Of a stretch of DNA of 64,000 bases, positions 11,385 to 23,619 are shown piece by piece. Position numbers and translations under genes: made by a program. Numbering within the stretch: the first letter of the stretch is position 1; every line of letters begins with the position of its first letter. A model generated the notes under the pieces. It had not been told where the DNA came from, searched no databases, and saw only the letters and a list, made by a program, of their open reading frames with translations. Origin of the DNA: Ignelater luminosus (lineage: Eukaryota; Arthropoda; Insecta; Coleoptera; Elateridae); NCBI GenBank assembly GCA_011009095.1, contig VTPC01003380.1, positions 34,916-98,915 of the forward strand, written 5' to 3'.

Positions 11385-13110
11385 ATAATAACAAGTGCCA
11401 TGCATGTGCAATACTTCTTCTTTCAGCTCACAGTTGTCCACTGCAAGACATAAGCCTCCCTTGTTTGCTTCCATAGATTTCTATCTTGAGCAGCCCGAAT
11501 CCAATTTGTATGTATACGTCTCAGGTCATCCGTCCATCTGGTCGGTGGTCTTCCCCGATTTCTGCAAGCTTCCTGTCTCGGTCTCCATTTGACGAGTCTT
11601 TTAGTTCATCTATTGTCGGTGATTTTGTCACGCGCCCGGCCCATATCCTTTTTTGCACATAGTCTGTTAGTGATTGTTTTAGTGAACAGCTTATATATAT
11701 ATGAGATAAAAAGCTTATTGGTCTGTAGTTTTCTAGATCTGCAATGTCTCCTTTTTTATGCATCAGAACAATTATGGCATTGTTCCATTCTGTTGGTGTT
11801 ATTCTCTTTGGAAGGCATTTGTTAAACAATAATCGTAGCAGCTTATTAGTCTATGCCCTCCCATTTATATGGCTTCTATAGCAATCTCGTCTTCACCAGG
11901 TGATTTGTTTTGCTTTATTTGTGAAAGTGCTTTTTTGATTTTATCTTCCGTAATGTCGTGGATTTCCTCTGATTCTTGATTTAAAACTTTAGGTTTTTGA
12001 GTCCTTCGATGGTTTTTCCTTGTTGTTTATAGAGTTCAGAGTAGAAGGTTTCTACAAGTTTTATAATTTCTTCTTTGTCGATTGTCACTTTTCCCAGTAC
12101 ATTCATCAATTTGCATATATTCTTCCTACCCTGGGATAGCTTTTGCCGTAGCACGCTCATGCCTTTATTGTTTTCAATCGCTGTAGTAACCATTTCCGAG
12201 TTTGATTTTCTTATGATGTCATTCCTTATGCTTTTAGAGATTGTCTTACTGTCTCCTTTACGGTTTGAACCGTACTTATCTTTTGAGCTGTCTTCTTTTT
12301 TCCATACGTGTTTTAGTGTTTTCATTCAGCTTTTCTTCTTTTCCTGGTTTTCTGATACAGTTTGTCTTTTTGGGTTCCTTTATTCTTCCCACTATTAAGG
12401 TATTAAGCTTTTCTATATCTTTAACGTCTTCCCTGAGTTCTACTGTTGCTAAGATATCTTCAATTTTACTTGTGTATTGTTCGATATCTTTTGGAGGAAT
12501 CCACCTTGTAATTAACTTCGTTCTTTTGCTCTTTGTATTCACAACGACTTTTGCTCTTATCAGTCGATGGTCACTACCCGTTGAGAATTTATTCAGAACA
12601 GTTACGTTCTGGATAATGTTCTTATTTGTAATCATGAAGTCTATTTCATTTTCTGTGTTATTGTCTGGACTTCTCCATGTCCGCTTTCGTTGTGATTTCT
12701 TTTTGAAGAACGAATTCATTTGGTACAGACGGTGTTGCAGTAAATAACTTAAAAGTGTGGACCCTCGCTCATTCCTCTCTCCATAGCCGTAGTCCCCCAA
12801 CGAATATCCGATTTATCTTACTTTTTACCCATTTTGGCATTGAAATCTCCATTAATAGGGTATATTGTGTTGGGTATTTTGACAAGGCTTCGCTTATATT
12901 ATCGTAAAAAATTTCGAAGTCTTCGTCTTCGGAGGTGGATGTTGGGGCATATGCCTGAATTATTGTTAGGTTGCATCTGGAATTTAGTTTTAGTATTGGA
13001 TGGGTGGCTCTTGGTGATAGGCATTTAATTTCTTTTATACTTAGAATGTGTTTTTTTGTGTACTATAAAACATATAAGACCTTCTGATATATCGTTGTAT
13101 CCTTTGTAAT
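11385..13110 (-). mobile_element. RTE-type LINE, internally deleted and dead
   Basis: Reading the - strand, the order is an AP-like endonuclease (RCNLTIIQAYAPTSTSED, then a damaged GDFNAKMG, then YGYGERNERGSTLL, NEIDFMITNK and the terminal GSDHRLIRAKV), a linker (KGMSVLRQKLSQG, IIKLVETFYSELYKQQ), the start of the reverse transcriptase ([33 protein letters not shown]), then a jump directly to the C-terminal tail ([31 protein letters not shown], ending VLQWTTVS*). The catalytic YADD part is deleted and frameshifts split the ORF. The style is that of RTE/BovB-like insect LINEs. The 3' end lies near 11385. The + strand ORFs here are shadows. Confidence 0.85.
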
Positions 13111-13138
13111 GAAATAGATGACTCGAGTTCAATATTAA

Positions 13139-13163
13139 TTCTTCTTTCTTTCTTTCTTTCTTC
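13139..13163. repeat. TTCT microsatellite
   Basis: About five copies of TTCT in a row, just upstream of the 5' end of the RTE copy. Confidence 0.8.
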
Positions 13164-13164
13164 A

Positions 13165-13690
13165 CACCTCACTTATTTAATTATTTTTCCAGTTCGAGCA
13201 GTTTATGTTAAGAAAGAGGTGCTCATGAGTTACAAGAGGCGATTTGCAGTGTTTGTCTTGATAGGTGGCCTGGTTCACTCCGGCCATTCTTCGCACCTTC
13301 TGCTTTAGATCTTACGTGGCCGTCACCGTGATCAGAGAGTGTTGCCGGAGACTGAAAGCCGTTTCGTTGCTTTCCTTTCCATTTAAGCTTAGGGGTTTTT
13401 AGCTTTACTTCTATACAATATTATGCAATACTACGACAGCTGTAATATCAAAATCATCCAGAGTATCGTTCTCTGCTGATAGTTAGCATACCCTGACGAA
13501 CTTTCTGCCAAACTACCAACTGTAACAATCTCGCTTAAGTTTAGACTTTGCTTAAGTTTGCTTGCTGTGTATCCAGGAATAATAAAGTTCTAGTTAAATT
13601 TAAGAGAGGTCGATGCAAGTTGAACCTAAGCGGCTCAGCTTCGTTCAACGCGCACAATGGTTGCATAGAGATACGTGAAATAGCCTGTAT
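13165..13690. other. Unassigned, moderately GC-rich stretch
   Basis: Between two LINE fragments, with slightly higher GC near 13240-13370. It may be a non-coding part of a LINE. No motif was recognised. Confidence 0.35.
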
Positions 13691-13699
13691 ATCATGTAA

Positions 13700-14442
13700 C
13701 TATATCCTGTTCATGGGATTGCTCTTGTAGACTCCTAGTCCTCTCTCTGGTTTCAGCCGCAGTTTTTCAACCAGCTCGCTATTTGTGTCTTGTGAGTCTA
13801 GACATTGTGGTCTGTTGCTTTGAAATCTCCCGAAAGGGTTTTGCTCCCAAATCTGGCAGGCTTATTTGCCTTTCATTGTCGTGAATCGCGCTATGATGGT
13901 AACCTCCTTTGTTGTGGTGAGTTTTTGCAAAATATGTGCACATCTGAACAAAAGAATTTTTGTTCTGGCTGAGTAGACCATTTTTTAGTGCTTGTTGGCT
14001 GTCGATGTAGATGTAAGTCAGTTGTTTCATAGTACTCGCTTCGTCTCTTAGATTGCCGCCCGGAAGACCGTTGTGAGTTTTCCCTTGCACACCTTGATTT
14101 TCTAGGTAAGACTATTTGTTATCCATGGATGATCATTAGAAAATCAGCAAGTCCTGCATTAACTTGTCCGCACTCCTTCTGTTTCTTGGTAGGGTTGTGA
14201 GAGACTGGGCTTTCATAGCGTGTTTTATAGTCATTCCCTTCCCAAACTATAGTCCTTTATAACTCACATTCTGGGGTGAGCTGCCATGTCCATGTCAATC
14301 TTCGGGAGATGGTGATGTGCTCTGTCCGTAAATCACAAGCCTTTTGAATGCTATAGCTCTTGTTGCTGACAGTATAGCTATTGCTTGTTAGATGAAGAAA
14401 CAACTTGAATACTTTATGGGACATCAAAAAGATCTCTTTCAT
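13700..14442 (-). mobile_element. R1-like LINE fragment with RNase H remnant
   Basis: The - strand reads YIYIDSQQALKN, the active-site strand of a LINE-type RNase H (normally xxxSDSQAAL), then HSAIHDNERQ (normally GHSGIxGNExAD), then LGAKPFREISK. The same tail motif (LGPEPFLEIS or similar) recurs at 21870-22440 and 53830-54235. Several stops interrupt it. Upstream codons (to about 14440) look like the link between reverse transcriptase and RNase H, but are too decayed to be sure. Confidence 0.6.
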
Positions 14443-14449
14443 TTTTATA

Positions 14450-16590
14450 AATCTTATCTTTATTACCCCGAAAGATTTTTTTCTATATATTATTTAAAAA
14501 TATTTAGCCTTTAACTGGATAACTTTTGCTTAATCGCCAGTAATCATTTAATTATATCTAGGTTGATGGGGCTTTCTCTGCTATATTTAGCTTGACGTTT
14601 AAAAAGATTTTATTTACCGAATAGCCTTGAAATTTTAAAACCAGTATTGTCGAAATAAACATTAATAATTATGGGTCTTATCTCAGGGAATTGACCTATT
14701 TCCCGTAAAAGATAATAAGTGGTTTAATACCACGATAACGCACACCTATAAAAACAAAGGTAAATAAAAGAAGAGTTACTATGGTATTGCGATATTATTG
14801 GTGAACTTAGATAATTATTCCTTTAGTTGATATACAGAAATTTCAAGAATTCCACATTGTAGATTATACACCCTTAAGCAATCACAAGCACTTATTAGAT
14901 TTTGAATCGCAGTCGAGATAAAACATGAGATGTAGACAGATAAAACAATTTGAATTGAAAAGCAAGTGCGTTTTTAACAATTACGTTTTAAATTGCTTTA
15001 TTAAGAAATATAAATTACAGCGTAATTACAGAAGTGCTACCTTTCATATCAATTATGATTATCTGTAGTTATCGGTAAAAACGTGTTAAAACAGTTTAGG
15101 AAAAAAAACTAAGTAAGAAAGATTTTTTTTAAATATTTAGAAATAACCTTCATCTTTTAATTATTATCATTAAGATCATTAAAGATTGCGTCACGTGTTA
15201 AAAACAAATCATTTACATAATTTGTTGTCTTCCTTCCTAAACAAGCAAAAGTTTACTCCAACTTTATTATACCTAAATCCACACACCGAAATCTACTATT
15301 CATGTGAGGCCGTTACTTCAAAAAAAAAAGACAGAACAAATATTTCGTCAAGGTATTGGATGCTTAAATATATACCTGGAATTTATTGAACGGCAAAACT
15401 TTTCTCTGACACATTCTTTTACTGAAAAACGGTACCTATACGTATACAGTAATATGGACAGGTTTAAATTCAGAAGAATGAAAAGAAAAGAAAATGTTGG
15501 CGCCTGTTTGTAACTTGTAAGTGAACCTTTCAATAAAATGACAGGTTATGGAAAGATTTGTAAGTAGTAAATAATAAACTTATTTACTGTCTGATGTATA
15601 CTACGTATTGAAATAGCGGCCTTGGTGCATAAATTTCCAATAATTAGTAACTATTCATGCATTTTATTAGAGCGTCCAATACTTTGCTATGTTATACTTT
15701 TAATGGTGGTTGTAATAAAAACAACTCGATTTATTATTGTTTTATAGGTCGGCTATTTGCAAAGCTCATAAAATAGGTAATTACAGTTTCTGTAAAACAC
15801 ATGAAAACATAATTTTCAGTTCTTTTAATATACTAGAGTGTATGTAAAATATTGGGAAATTTAATTAGCAATTTGCTCGTTAATCATGAAGATGTATTTA
15901 ACTCAAAAGTTAAAGTATCACTTGCTTATTAGTGTAACATTTCTCATTCTGTTTAATCTATCCTGATTAATTTATTAGATGTCCGTATAATTAGAAATAT
16001 TTCTTATAAAACAAAATATTTTTTACATTAAATATAAAACACGGAGTTTGTCGCATAATAATATGCTTATGCGTGGTTCTACTTACAAATTTAATGAGGT
16101 TATTCGCCACTGTGATATTTTAAAGAGCTTTTCACCAATGTGAATGTAAAATTAAATAGTTAAGCAATAGGCGTTTAGAATACTAAATTGTTAGGGTAAA
16201 AGAGATTTAAAGAGCTTTATTATCCATTTATTTTTTTTATTGTTTTCTAAATCGTCCGGCATATCACTTTTTGCTTTGGGTTTGATGGATGTGTGTGCTT
16301 GGGAAAGCGTACAGTTCCAGATCTTTTATTAAAATTTAGAAAATTAGGATTCAACACAATCAATACCTAATTACAAGGAAGCCACTGGAATTTTGATTAA
16401 AAAACGTAAATCCAGAAGCCTAACACAGACATAAATAATAAACGATAACTCAATTTAAAAAAATCAACTTACAATCGAGTTCCAAGTAATATGATTTGAA
16501 ATTATACCTGTTATTAAACCTACGATTTATATTGAATAGCTGGATTGAAAAGCGAAATTTAGTTTGTTGACTTATTCATCATAATCGATC
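14450..16590. other. Intron sequence, nothing recognised
   Basis: Very AT-rich. Overlapping ORFs near 15186-15533 on both strands have no recognisable domain. Confidence 0.45.
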
Positions 16591-16599
16591 GACTGAGAT

Positions 16600-18790
16600 C
16601 TTCTTCTTCTTGTCTTAAACCTTTGGCCTGTTCTGTCGTAGTCCAGTTTCTCATTGTGGGTGTTTCTGCGATGCTGAGCTGCAGCCATCCCTCCACGGTT
16701 TGGACGGGCGCCCTAGTCTCCTGGCACCTGTCGGTTTCCCGTCTCTTGTTATTCTGGGAGTTCTTTCAGCTGACATTCTGCTAACGTGTGCATTCCACTC
16801 TCGTCTTCGCTTTCTACCCCACCGGACCACATCCTGCACTTGACATATTTCCCAAATTTGGGAGCTTGGTATGCGGTCCAGTTAGTGCCTTCATTTCTGT
16901 GCTTCTAATCATCCTCGTTTTCCTTTCTATTCTTATATCATCATTCCTCCATACTAAATATACCCAAATAATTAGATCTTGTTACTTGCTCGATGATTTC
17001 TTTGTTTATTACTATTTTACATTTTCTTAGTTCCTTTCCTGCTACTAGTGATTTTGTTTTTGATATGGAAACTTTTATATAAAATTGTTCTGCGGTAAGT
17101 ATAAAGGTATAGCAGATGATGTTTACTTACTTCCTTCCTAAGTTGTATCCTACGCCCACTCCTTTTACTGATTTTGTTATTCTGTCCATTATTAGATTAA
17201 ATAGTAACGGGCTTAGGCTGTTCCCTTGTCTTATGCCCGCTTTGATCGACACTTTCCATCTCAGTTTCTTTCCTACCTTTTGCTTTTGTTACGTTGTCTG
17301 TATTAAAGTCTCTAATAATTTGTATCATATTGGTAGGTACTGCTTCTTCTAGAATCCTGGCTACGTCACCGCGGTCAAAGGCTTTCGTAAGATCCAGAAG
17401 CATTTGAATGCTGGCTTGTTGTACTACACCGCCTTCTCCATCACCTGCCTTATTGCCAATATTGCGTTGGTGGTTGACCTATGGGTTCTAAATCCTTGCT
17501 GCTCTTCGCATATGGTATCTAGACCCATTAGCTTTGTCGCCATTACTTTTGTTAACAATTTAAGAGTGGCGCTGAGAAGTGTGATTGTACGATAGTTTTC
17601 CGGGTCTTTCTTGTCACCTTTCTTATGTATGGGGATGGTGATACTCTGTTTCCACTTTTTTGGTACTCTATCGGTTGCTTTCTTGCTTTTACCATTTTCC
17701 ACACCTTTCTCTGTGTTCCGTACAGAACTTTCTCCATACCCCTGGTAAATCGGCTCCAATATTTTCTCTTCATTTCTCTTATTCTAGAATTTACGCTATT
17801 TCTTGTTGTCGTGTATAAGGTACGATTCTCTTCATTCTTATTGCTACAGAATTGCATGTGTGCTTTGCGTTTCTCATTTGCCAAATCTTTGATTTCTGTC
17901 GTGAACCACGGTTTTCATTTTCTCACATTATTGCCGTTGATTTTTCGAGTCTCTAAGCTTTTCTTTGCCGCGTTCAAGATATTGTGTTCAATTTTTTCCC
18001 ATCCGGCCTCTACGTCGTCGTTGTCTAGTATAAGATTCTCTACACCCTTTTCTTCTAATCTCTTCCTATAAAGCCATGTGGTCGTTTCGTCTTCAATGTT
18101 CACTATTTCCATGTACTTTGCTGTCGCTTTTTTGGGCCAAGGTATCTTGATGGCAATTTTTTCTAGCACTAGTTTGTGATCTGACCCAACATTGGGCGTG
18201 ATTAGTGCTCTCTTGTCCGGTATTTGTCTTGGGTGTATCTCCATGTTTGTTAGTATGTAGTCCAATGTTGATGCGTGAGCTGTGTATGCTGTATTGTTGA
18301 TTCTTAGTAGGTTTTGGGCGCAGAAGTCAATCAGTGCGTCTCTATTGTGGTTCGATGTATTTTTGTCGTGCTGTTGTTTTATACCATGAATGTCGTTGTC
18401 TCCTATTCGAGCATTGAAATCTCCCACTATGATAATTTTGTTGTTTCTAGGTACTTTGTCTATGGTTGTCTGTAACTTGTGGTAAAATTCTTCTGTCTTT
18501 CCTTCCTGCCTACCCATATCCAGGGCGTAGATTGATTTGATATGTAATTTGTATGTCACTGATACTTTGTTCTAGTCCTTTGTGAATTAGGATCCCGGCT
18601 CTCGAGTTTGCGTATTGATCCTTGCTCTTCCCAGCACATAGTTGTGGTATTTTATTGTTCCCTTGCCTTTTTTCCTGGTTTCAGCAAGGCTACATATTCC
18701 AATATTGTTAGCGCCGTTATTATCTCGCGATCCCTTGCTGCCCAGGATCTATTGTTCCAGCATGCAATTCTAATATTCATTTCCGATTTC
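16600..18790 (-). mobile_element. APE-type LINE, nearly full-length but degenerate
   Basis: The - strand begins near 18780 with MNIRIACWNNRSWAARDRE, the start of an AP-like endonuclease, continues IYALDMGRQEGKTEEFYHKL, VGDFNARIGDND, TLDYILTNMEIHP and GSDHKLVLEKI. The reverse transcriptase follows: WKQSITIPIHKKGDKKDPEN, EEQQGFRTHRSTTNAIL and LLDLTKAFDRGDVARILEEA. Then come a damaged palm region, SNYLGI and the C-terminal DVVRWGRKRRREWNAHVSRM. Many frameshifts and stops break it, and the YADD box is not readable. The 3' end contains a GAAGAAGAA run near 16600. The clade is not resolved by eye (L2/CR1-like is possible). Confidence 0.85.
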
Positions 18791-18849
18791 GTTGTCCTTA
18801 TTTTCGCGGTTTTTTATCATCACTTGAACAGTCCCACGCGAGGCTTGTA

Positions 18850-20990
18850 GACCGTCAACCGAAATCAAAAACTTAAATCGGTAAATCGAAAAACTAACAA
18901 TAAATCAAAATCCAACAGGATTTCTTTCAGAAAACGTTTACGCAATTGTATCAAGCTACCACTATAATATAAATGAAGTGTCAGCAGGAAATTTAAATTT
19001 AAAACACTTCGCTTAAGACAGGTTTGTTCAAGAACCTAAAGACCTTTATGAACTTTTTATATTGAAATTAACTAATTAAGTGATAAAAAAGAATGAGTAG
19101 TTTCTACTTCCATTTTTAAACGTTAGATACCACCAGCTATCAGGTTTCAGAGCTGTAAAACTGGTCGTCTCTATATCTTTTCAAGCTCAAATTGGAACCA
19201 ATCAATTTCAAATTGACACTAACCTGAATTCAATGTAAAGTTGATTGTTGGTTTGCTTTCTTGCTTAAGAAGAAGACATGTTTTAGTTTCCTCTGCACTG
19301 TTTTTATAAATCAGCATTAAACCTCAAAACTTACTCATTCTGCAAGAAAACGAAAACTGAAATTTACGATTTAAAACAGAATAATGAATTTAAAATTTGA
19401 ATATTCAGAACACATTTTAACATATATTCTATCTAGCAAGAAAAAACTAACCATTAAGTTAAACCATAGCTAGCCTTTTACCATTTTAATAATTTATATA
19501 TTACGTTGAACTCAAAAAAAACAAATGCGTGCGTAGAGTTCGCTTTAAATACTCCCTTCACAGTAAATTATTTAAATTAGTGTTTTTGGCATTAATGTTC
19601 TTGCTTCCATGCTCATATGCATACATACATACATTTATTCCGTTTCACTTAACAGCACTTCTGATATTAATTTATAAAGACTCAAACTAGGGAATCATTC
19701 AAGCATTTAGACGCTTTAAGCAAACACGTTGCCGAGGTGATATTCAGATGCCTAACGCAGTAAAAGGGTTTACTCTATTATTAATAGATTCTAATGGTCT
19801 AGCGGAATTAGGAAGCTGTGAATATTAGTATGACGTCGGAAAAGAAGTGAATGCCATGAGATTAATTTAAAAAAAACGGTTAGCTGTTTGTATATACATA
19901 TTGCTGTGGTATTGAATAATGACAAGTTTAAAATTTTAATTTTCAATTTTAAAAACTCCCAGAGAATTCCTTATCAAGCATTTCACAACAATATATATAT
20001 ACAATTTTTTTAAATTTTACAACACGTAGTTTTACCACCGCAAATAAAAGTTTAAAAACCCACGCAGAAATGGTCGATTTTACTTCCCCGTTTCAGATAT
20101 AATACGGCCGAGTAGCGGAAATATTCAGGAACACACATGAGCATTTTTATTATGTGTGAAACCGAGCAATCATCCATAATACAACATCAGAGATACTTAT
20201 TCATGAAAACGTTTTTCATTTTTCGGTGCTTGGGAATCCTCCTACTGGATGAAGTTAAAAGGAAAGAGGAAAAATTGTCTAGATTTCAAGTTTATTAAAA
20301 TTAAAACAGAAAAAGAAAAGGATGGTGGGTATTATAGCGTGTGCTTTTGATGATGAAGAAGGAATGCTTTCTAGTATTGTGAAATGTTTTAAACGGAAGT
20401 TACTGTTTCCGTTTGTATCCTGACTTGGATTTTTCAGGTTTTTAATGTAATGTCTTTTTGTTTTCTTGTTATCAACTGATACGTTACAGTTAAATTCTAC
20501 ATTCAAATGAAGGGGAAGTTTTCTAGACCAAGTTACGATTTGGTGACTATTTTAGTGGACTTATAATTATCTTGTTAACAAAAGGACTAAAGTAAATTGG
20601 AATGTTGTCACCACCTATCGAGAAATCCAAAAAAGGTGATGGCAACTTTTTGGTGTTTAATTTTGCACCTGAGATTCTCAAGATGGAAATCCGTCGGGTC
20701 TCAGGTTTTGATTATTTTATTAAAATAGATTTAATGGCCTCTAAGATTATCTGCCAAAACTCTTTTTCATGATCAATATCTGTTTGATTACGGTGCTGCT
20801 GGTCAGAAATCATAGAAACAAGCAGCTTAGGAAATCAAATAAATCTAATCCTAGGTATTCTTTCTGATCTGAACAATATCCTACGTATGAAAACTTTAGG
20901 AACCCAATAGCGGTTAAGTCAGTTGGATGGTGAACATTGAATGTGGATTTTTACTTTTACTGATTCTGAGTTTTTGGTAGATACTATATA
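18850..20990. other. Intron sequence, nothing recognised
   Basis: AT-rich, with a short CATA run near 19617. No family was recognised. The ORF at 20279-20506 (- strand) looks like a chance frame. Confidence 0.45.
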
Positions 20991-20994
20991 TCAG

Positions 20995-21289
20995 TAGTAA
21001 TAGGCCCTTGTTCACTAACCTCATCATTTCTTCAACTATGTGTACGACTGCCTACTGTGCAGGGTCACTTCCCCGTCAAAGCCCCTGACGACCGTATCTT
21101 AAGCGCCATGATTTTAGAGGTATCTCTCGACAGTCTGTCAGATCTAGTTTTTGCGTATCTTTGTAAGATGGTACCCCCTATGTCTATTTCAAGGACTGAG
21201 GGGGGATTCTTTATGTTTGACTTGGAGCCCGATGGGGATCCCTCCATGTCTGGGTTAGGAATACTTTCAAGCCCAGACACGTGACAGCA
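20995..21289. other. Unassigned GC-richer block beside a LINE tail
   Basis: Open frames exist on both strands. The - strand frame reads GSPSGSKSNIKNPPSVLEID. It abuts the Jockey-like LINE tail on the same strand and could be part of its 3' side or of a second element. No domain was recognised. Confidence 0.25.
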
Positions 21290-21299
21290 TTACTATGCT

Positions 21300-21720
21300 A
21301 CTGGCTTATTCTAACACTAAAGAGACCAAAGCCGCGCACTTTACACATGACTTTCCTTCTTTGGTGGTACCAGCTCAAAAGATTTTGTTCTTTTCTGAGT
21401 CTTCTTATTTTTTCACCATTGTCGATGAGTTGGGTTATCTCGATGTTAGGGTGATCATGAAGCCTGTTTTCATGCTTCTGCGCGTAGTGCTTGATTTCTT
21501 TACTACAAGTATAACAGTAGATATCTGCAGATCGTGATGGATCATACTGCCTTTAACGTACTTTGGAGCGCCAACGATGCTTCTTAGCACTTTGTTTTGG
21601 AAATGTTGGATTATGTCTTATGTTGCTCTTGGAGGCGCATCCCCAAAGCTGCGCTCCATTAATTCTAATATTCTTTACATTCTCCCAAGAAGTGAAACTG
21701 GAAGGATTTCTCTATGAGCG
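21300..21720 (-). mobile_element. Jockey-clade LINE, C-terminal fragment
   Basis: The - strand reads INGAQLWGCASKSNI, then a shifted KHRWRSKV, YCYTCSKEIKHYAQKHENRL, HPNIEITQLIDNGEKIRRL. These match, in order, the region after the reverse-transcriptase thumb in Jockey-type elements (xYGIQLWGxASxSNI, VLRxIVxAPWYV, EIxRYSxxYxxRLxxHPN, and a final RLKR). Frameshifts break it. Nothing of the endonuclease or palm is left. Confidence 0.7.
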
Positions 21721-21869
21721 TTTTTTCTTAGAGTACAATGGCTTGTCAAAACTAAAATTGCTAGACCTAAGGGCTTCTGGTTTTTATCAATTTGCCAGTC
21801 CAGCTTTGGTTAGCTATTTCTTCTTCTTAATCAGCTCTTTTTTGGATGTTGTGAGCCTATACATGGCGA

Positions 21870-22440
21870 GCCAACGTCGTTCATTGTCTTGAAATCTCTA
21901 GAAAGGGTTTTTGGTCCCAAGTCCGCTTTCTCATTGTCGTGAATTTCACTATGCTCGGGAAACCAAACAAACTTAGCGTTTCAAAGTATCTATGCGCTCT
22001 AGAACAAGGGAATTTTAGTGCCGGTTGGCTGTTGGAGCAAATTGAAGTCTTTTGTTTTGTGGTCTTTTAGATTTCTGTTTGAAAGGCGCATCTTCGTTTT
22101 CCAAATATGGCTGCTTGTCATCCATTCGTGATCTTCTGTTAACTCTTCAACTTTTCATTGGATGGAATTGTGAGAGGTGCAGCCCTAATTGATATTAGAC
22201 GAACAAAATGCTTCCTCTTCCACTAACTGAGCTATTCTAGTGTGTATTATGTTCGCTTCGCTTCTCAAGTCATACTTCAAGTTTTCATTCTTTTTCCAAG
22301 ATGTGAAATCCGGTAGATAGCTTTAGTAGTGCAGCTGTAGGCGTCGTCCTCCTAGACAAGCTAATCGTTGGATTTGTGCCAGTCTCTGAGCGATGGTTGT
22401 GCGTTCTACACTGTGCTGTAGTGCACCCTCCATCTGGATA
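21870..22440 (-). mobile_element. R1-like LINE fragment, thumb to RNase H
   Basis: On the - strand QRLAQIQRLACLGG and, in another frame, RTTPTAALLKL correspond to the conserved VQRLACLxITGxxRTTPTAAL segment between reverse transcriptase and RNase H. Further on, FVWFPEHSEIHDNEKADLGP is the RNase H motif VWVPGHSGIxGNExAD, followed by KTLSRDFK. Several frameshifts and stops are present. It shares its tail with the fragments at 13700 and 53830. Confidence 0.65.
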
Positions 22441-22449
22441 TCTGACACC

Positions 22450-23615
22450 AAATACACTGCAATTCAGACTAGACTATTTTATGAACAACTAAGTTATTGT
22501 GGCAAAGTATCCTGATGACTTCAATTTAATAATGGAAGGAAAACAAGTTGAAAGCATGGATGAAACTTGAACGTACATGGAACTAAAAAAAGAATTTTTA
22601 AGAGTCGTCTCTTATTTTACGATTGAAAAGAGTAGATTAAACGTAAGCATGGGAAAAAGTAGACAACACAAATTTGGTTTTGGCAAACGAAAATAACAAA
22701 AGCAGGAAGGCGGTCAAGAGGAGTTGTCCGATGGGATAGTCAACCAAGATGAAATTGCAATTGGATGAGACACCTTTTTAAATAATTTGTCACGTCACTG
22801 AAACAGAGTAGATCTCGTTTTCGAAATCTACGGATAATCTAGGAACAAAGAGTGCTGTTGTGTTTTTTGTTTTTCATAGGATGCGCCGTTTTCGAGTAAA
22901 ATGGAATTCTCAGAGCCCAAAAATTTAATTTTTCTCTTGTTTTTCTAATATCTCGGACACAACGTGCAGATTTAAAATTTGATTTTCTGCACTCGTCTAT
23001 TATTATTATGTGAATATCTTTCATCAAATGCGCCGTTTTTTGAAGAAAACTCAACAGTAACTTTCGTTACTAAATTGTTTGTAAATTTCAAAATCCACGT
23101 CATCGTATTTCTGACCAGTGATAACTTTTGATAAGACTCCAATTGGTACTGACCCAACGAGAAATATTAAGTTTGAAAAGAGTCGACCCAATACATTTCA
23201 ATTCAGGCAATAAATTTAGCATTTTGCAAGATGTAATTTAGAATTTTTTTACGTCCTGTAGTTAATTTTAAGAGACACGTATATTTTCCTTTTTTCTGGA
23301 AATTTCTTCGGAACCGCTTATTAATTTTCTTTCGGTATCTTAAAAAGTAAAAATGTGATGGTTATAATATAATAGAAAATTGATAAAAACTAAAAGTAAA
23401 GTTTTGTAAATAATTATATTAAAAAAAAACGAAATTGTAAATCCGATGAAAAGTTAATTTCTCAGAAACCCCATTTTAGAAAATTATGAGAATTCGTATG
23501 CTTGTTTATTGTTACATAACTTATAGTTAGATCAACTACCACTATCCACCTTTGTTTCTTTCTTGAAGAAAATTAACAATTATTTCAGTCAGAAAATAAG
23601 TGTTAACATTTCTCA
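22450..23615. repeat. Non-coding dispersed-repeat candidate
   Basis: The phrase ATGCGCCGTTTTCGAG (22882) recurs as ATGCGCCGTTTTTTGA (23028), and a similar ACGCACCGTTTCCGAGTTAT lies at 32127. Such phrases are typical of a diverged non-coding repeat family. No coding motif was found. Boundaries are uncertain. Confidence 0.3.
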
Positions 23616-23619
23616 AGTG

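Noticed and set aside
12075-13028. Genes on the + strand at 11395-13028 (hydrophobic ORFs)
   Set aside because: They are antisense shadows of the RTE LINE on the - strand, where endonuclease and RT motifs are clear.
16788-18850. Hydrophobic + strand ORFs at 16788-18850 as membrane proteins
   Set aside because: Antisense of a LINE with readable endonuclease and RT motifs.
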